64,000 nucleotides of DNA from Roseateles sp. YR242 (GTDB lineage Bacteria; Pseudomonadota; Gammaproteobacteria; Burkholderiales; Burkholderiaceae_C). A program made the position numbers and the translations under genes. The notes beneath the pieces are model-generated. The model saw only the letters and a program-made list of their open reading frames with translations, had not been told where the DNA came from and did no database searches. Below, in pieces: positions 61,541-64,000 of the stretch; positions within the stretch are counted from its first letter, which is position 1; the number at the start of each line of letters is the position of its first letter. Location: NCBI RefSeq assembly GCF_900109745.1, contig NZ_FOAV01000010.1, positions 124,001-188,000 of the forward strand. The letters are read 5' to 3'.

Positions 61541-64000
61541 ATGCCTCTCGAACACCTCTTCTCCGCCAACTTCCTGAGCGGGTATGTGGCTACACAGGAT
61601 GCATCCGTTGCGTCGGACCGGACATCGAGCCCCACAGAAGATTCAGTTCAATTCGACCCTGTTAGACACGGCACAGCCGAACAATTTGCGCTGAGCCGGG
61701 AGTTCATCGACTTCACTGCTCAGGTTCTCGCCGTCTTCGACAGGCTGAGCAAATTTGCCGACCAGCATCGTGGGGATGTGGACCCGCAACGAATTGACAT
61801 GGCGCTCAAAGCCTTCGCCAAATCCATCCTCGGCGTCGATCAGTCCACTGGTCAGAATGCGCGCTTTGGCGACCAGGCAGGGCGGATCTACAGCGCTGGC
61901 AAGGAGCTGCTGGATCGCATTGGCCGGGCCATGGCCGATGAGCAGGTGCCGCTGAGTACTCGCCTGCGAGCGCTCCAGACGCTCACACAGGACGTGGACG
62001 TCTGCGCCGATGGCGTAATGCTGCACTTGAGCCAATGTCTTCAGGCCATCGATCCCCGCCACGGCGGCCTGATGAATTCGGCCCTCAGAATCAGCAATGA
62101 CCTCATGCACGAGGCCATGCTGAAAGTCATCCGGCAGGCGCACGCCGAGCATCTCCAACGGGCGCCTGCCGACGAACTTCACTTCCTCGCGGGCATGGCG
62201 CAGGCGATATTCCCTCACTTCGGCAGGACACCACCGAGCGATCGGCTCGCCAGGCACCCGACCACTGAACTTCAGTGGAAATGCATCACAGAGATGGAAC
62301 ACGCCCACCAGCCATCCAATCTGGCGCTGGCCTTGGCAGACCAGGCGCGTGGCAGCCTTGAGGACGCCCTATCGGAGCGTCTTCATTTGCCGGTCTACAA
62401 GTTGCACCAGTCCTTTGAATTCAACACCGAGGCCCGCGCCGTGCTGGAAAGCTGTGTGCAGGCGCTGGAGCCGAGCTATGGCGAACTGCCTCTGGACGTC
62501 CTGGTCGACTGGCGCGAGAACGGGGACCAATATGTCGCCCGGCTGCACAACAACCCGATGCTGCTAGGCCTGCACCTGCTCCAATCGCTGGAGAAGCTCG
62601 GTGCTGTCAAGGATACGCGCTCGGAATATTCCGGCATAGTCCTGTTCCCGACCAGGCAGCGGCACCAGGCAGCCACGTTATGGACGCGGAGCGGAAACCT
62701 GCACTGGGTGCAGGAGCATGGGCAGCCACGTGGTGTCTGCATCGACGACTTGAGCGGGCTCCCACGCCAAGCCTCCCCCGTTTCAGGTTTGCCGTGGGCG
62801 CTCGACCTCCCGACGCTTGCGCGTCGTCTCACGCAGATTGCCATCCAGAACGCCTGGCCAGACGAACTCGCGGACGTGACGTCATCCCTGCTGCTTGATG
62901 CCGCAGTGGCCGGTCCGTTGATACGCGGCATGGATGACGTGTCACTGCAGGCATGGCTCAGGCGTGAGGGTCCGAGACTCACGCCCATCCAGCATCACTG
63001 GCTGCAGGAAGAACTGGTGACCCAGGACCGTTCGGACTTGCTGAGCCTGGCAGCGCTGCGCGAATGGAGCCTGCGCTCGCTCGACGGCATCAGCCAGCGC
63101 CTGTGGAATCTCGCCATATCCATGCAGAGTGAACCGATATTGCGCAGCGTGGGCGATGCGCTGGTCCATGTGAGCCAAAAAGCCTCCGTAGAAGCCCACC
63201 GAGTCGCGCACAGCGAGCCCGGCACCCCCGGTACGTTTTCCCCCGTGGAGACATGGTTGTTGCGGTGTTTCACGAGCCATGAGGCGGGCGGAGATCCACC
63301 GTTTTCCATCGTCCTGCACAAGAGGCCCGCACTGGCGGAAGCTGCGCTGGAGGTCATGCTGAAGGTCTTCCAAACGGGCGCGCTGAGCCGGGTGCTCCTG
63401 CGCGGCCTGGTGGCCGGATGGCGCGAGGACGACACCATACCGCTGGGCATTCGGCTGTGCCTGCTGCCGTCGGCGGAACCACTGGAACGCTACCTCGACC
63501 TGCTCGAGATGCTGCACGACCGGATCGGTCTGAGCGCCGAAGAACTGGCCGGCTTCTTCAGCCTCCGCGGGGATGGCATTAGCTCGGGGCTCGCCGTGGC
63601 GGCTTTATACCTGGATCATCAGGCGCCCCTGCTCCTGATGGGCAGGCTCAGTACATGGCTGCAGCAGCAGCGCTTCCGGTCAGACCAATGGATGGACCTG
63701 ATGACCATGCCGAACCCGCCGCCAGGCGAGGTACCCTATAACAACCTGGCCCCACGACTGATGGCTGCAGAGCCCCGGGCGCTTGAGCTTTACCTCCGGG
63801 TCGCGGTAGACAACTTCAAGCGGGGTCTGATTGACAAGCTGGCGCTCCGTGCCCTGTTGCTGACGCGTCCGAACGATGTCCCGGGCATCGCGTCACTGCC
63901 CTCCCATCTGACCCTCCGATTGGAACTCGAGGCGCCGGCCATGGCAGCCGCCACGCAGCGGCTGAGGCTGTTCATGGACACATTGCTCGAACTTGGGCGG
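61541..64000 (+). CDS. Large protein of unknown function, tandem family member 3, 3' end outside window
   Basis: The first 820 residues of a third paralog; the frame is open to the window end, and about 100 residues are probably missing. It starts MPLEHLFSANFLSGY, nearly the same as member 1, and has a shorter linker than member 2. Shared body segments include AGRIYSAGKELLDRIG, DGVMLHLSQCLQAIDPRHGGL, GELPLDVLVDWRENGDQYVA and STWLQQQRFRSDQWMDLM. The leader block before its start (61523-61543) is a diverged copy of the hairpin block of members 1 and 2 and has lost the stem. Function unknown. Confidence 0.85.
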   Translation, partial: MPLEHLFSANFLSGYVATQDASVASDRTSSPTEDSVQFDPVRHGTAEQFALSREFIDFTAQVLAVFDRLSKFADQHRGDVDPQRIDMALKAFAKSILGVDQSTGQNARFGDQAGRIYSAGKELLDRIGRAMADEQVPLSTRLRALQTLTQDVDVCADGVMLHLSQCLQAIDPRHGGLMNSALRISNDLMHEAMLKVIRQAHAEHLQRAPADELHFLAGMAQAIFPHFGRTPPSDRLARHPTTELQWKCITEMEHAHQPSNLALALADQARGSLEDALSERLHLPVYKLHQSFEFNTEARAVLESCVQALEPSYGELPLDVLVDWRENGDQYVARLHNNPMLLGLHLLQSLEKLGAVKDTRSEYSGIVLFPTRQRHQAATLWTRSGNLHWVQEHGQPRGVCIDDLSGLPRQASPVSGLPWALDLPTLARRLTQIAIQNAWPDELADVTSSLLLDAAVAGPLIRGMDDVSLQAWLRREGPRLTPIQHHWLQEELVTQDRSDLLSLAALREWSLRSLDGISQRLWNLAISMQSEPILRSVGDALVHVSQKASVEAHRVAHSEPGTPGTFSPVETWLLRCFTSHEAGGDPPFSIVLHKRPALAEAALEVMLKVFQTGALSRVLLRGLVAGWREDDTIPLGIRLCLLPSAEPLERYLDLLEMLHDRIGLSAEELAGFFSLRGDGISSGLAVAALYLDHQAPLLLMGRLSTWLQQQRFRSDQWMDLMTMPNPPPGEVPYNNLAPRLMAAEPRALELYLRVAVDNFKRGLIDKLALRALLLTRPNDVPGIASLPSHLTLRLELEAPAMAAATQRLRLFMDTLLELGR
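62915..63081 (+). repeat. 167-bp tract identical to 60117-60283
   Basis: Second copy of the identical tract, in family member 3. A shorter identical stretch (about 39 bases around 62829-62867, matching 60030-60068) lies just upstream, which suggests patchy recombination between the two genes. Confidence 0.9.

Overview
The window is GC-rich (mostly 65-70%) and its housekeeping genes look like a Burkholderiales betaproteobacterium of the Roseateles/Mitsuaria/Rubrivivax type. Supporting signs are a gph/trpEG...trpDC neighbourhood, a PEP-CTERM protein, an AcoR-like sigma-54 regulator next to an aldehyde dehydrogenase, and an Aer-like chemoreceptor. The genus is an inference from gene content. No rRNA, tRNA, insertion sequence or CRISPR array was seen.

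Layout. (1) Positions 1-6,600: the trp operon on the minus strand (trpE, trpG, a threonine aldolase gene, trpD, trpC running off the edge), a possible Trp-containing leader peptide upstream of trpE, a chalcone-isomerase-like exported protein, and gph. (2) Positions 6,900-36,530: one long plus-strand biosynthetic gene cluster of about 30 kb and 20 genes, nearly all overlapping or within about 65 bp of each other. It carries a flavin-dependent halogenase, an NTF2-like protein, two C-A-PCP NRPS modules, a free-standing condensation protein, an A-PCP protein, an MbtH-like protein too short for routine ORF calling, a LanB-like (lantibiotic dehydratase/PEARL family) protein, an ATP-grasp ligase, a fusion of a heme-oxygenase-like diiron domain to a GFA/CENP-V zinc domain, a radical SAM enzyme, a PhyH-type oxygenase, a possible caspase-fold cysteine peptidase with a zinc ribbon, a class I amidotransferase-fold hydrolase, a membrane desaturase/hydroxylase, an unusual PLP enzyme, an MFS exporter, a TonB-dependent receptor, and a threonyl-tRNA synthetase lacking its TGS domain. 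(3) Positions 36,600-55,870: accessory and housekeeping genes: cation/proton antiporter, tannase-like esterase behind a pentanucleotide repeat, PEP-CTERM protein, alpha/beta hydrolase, map, mntH, sigma-54 regulator with aldehyde dehydrogenase and a readable sigma-54 promoter, chemoreceptor, psuK-psuG with operator-like palindromes, and an RND efflux pair. (4) Positions 55,900-64,000: three tandem genes for large (~910 aa) paralogous proteins of unknown function, the third cut by the window end.

How the genes may work together. The cluster in (2) combines three ways of making amide bonds: NRPS thiotemplate modules, an ATP-grasp ligase, and a LanB-like enzyme of a family that uses aminoacyl-tRNA. 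Specificity residues read by eye suggest alanine (module 2) and valine (A-PCP protein); the first adenylation domain is not recognised. Halogenation and several oxidative tailoring enzymes follow, with MFS export. The terminal ThrRS copy is most simply a self-resistance target, implying a ThrRS-inhibiting product; alternatively it could supply Thr-tRNA to the LanB-like enzyme. I do not recognise this combination as a known pathway, and it is the best candidate for an undescribed system here. The tandem paralog family in (4) is the second.
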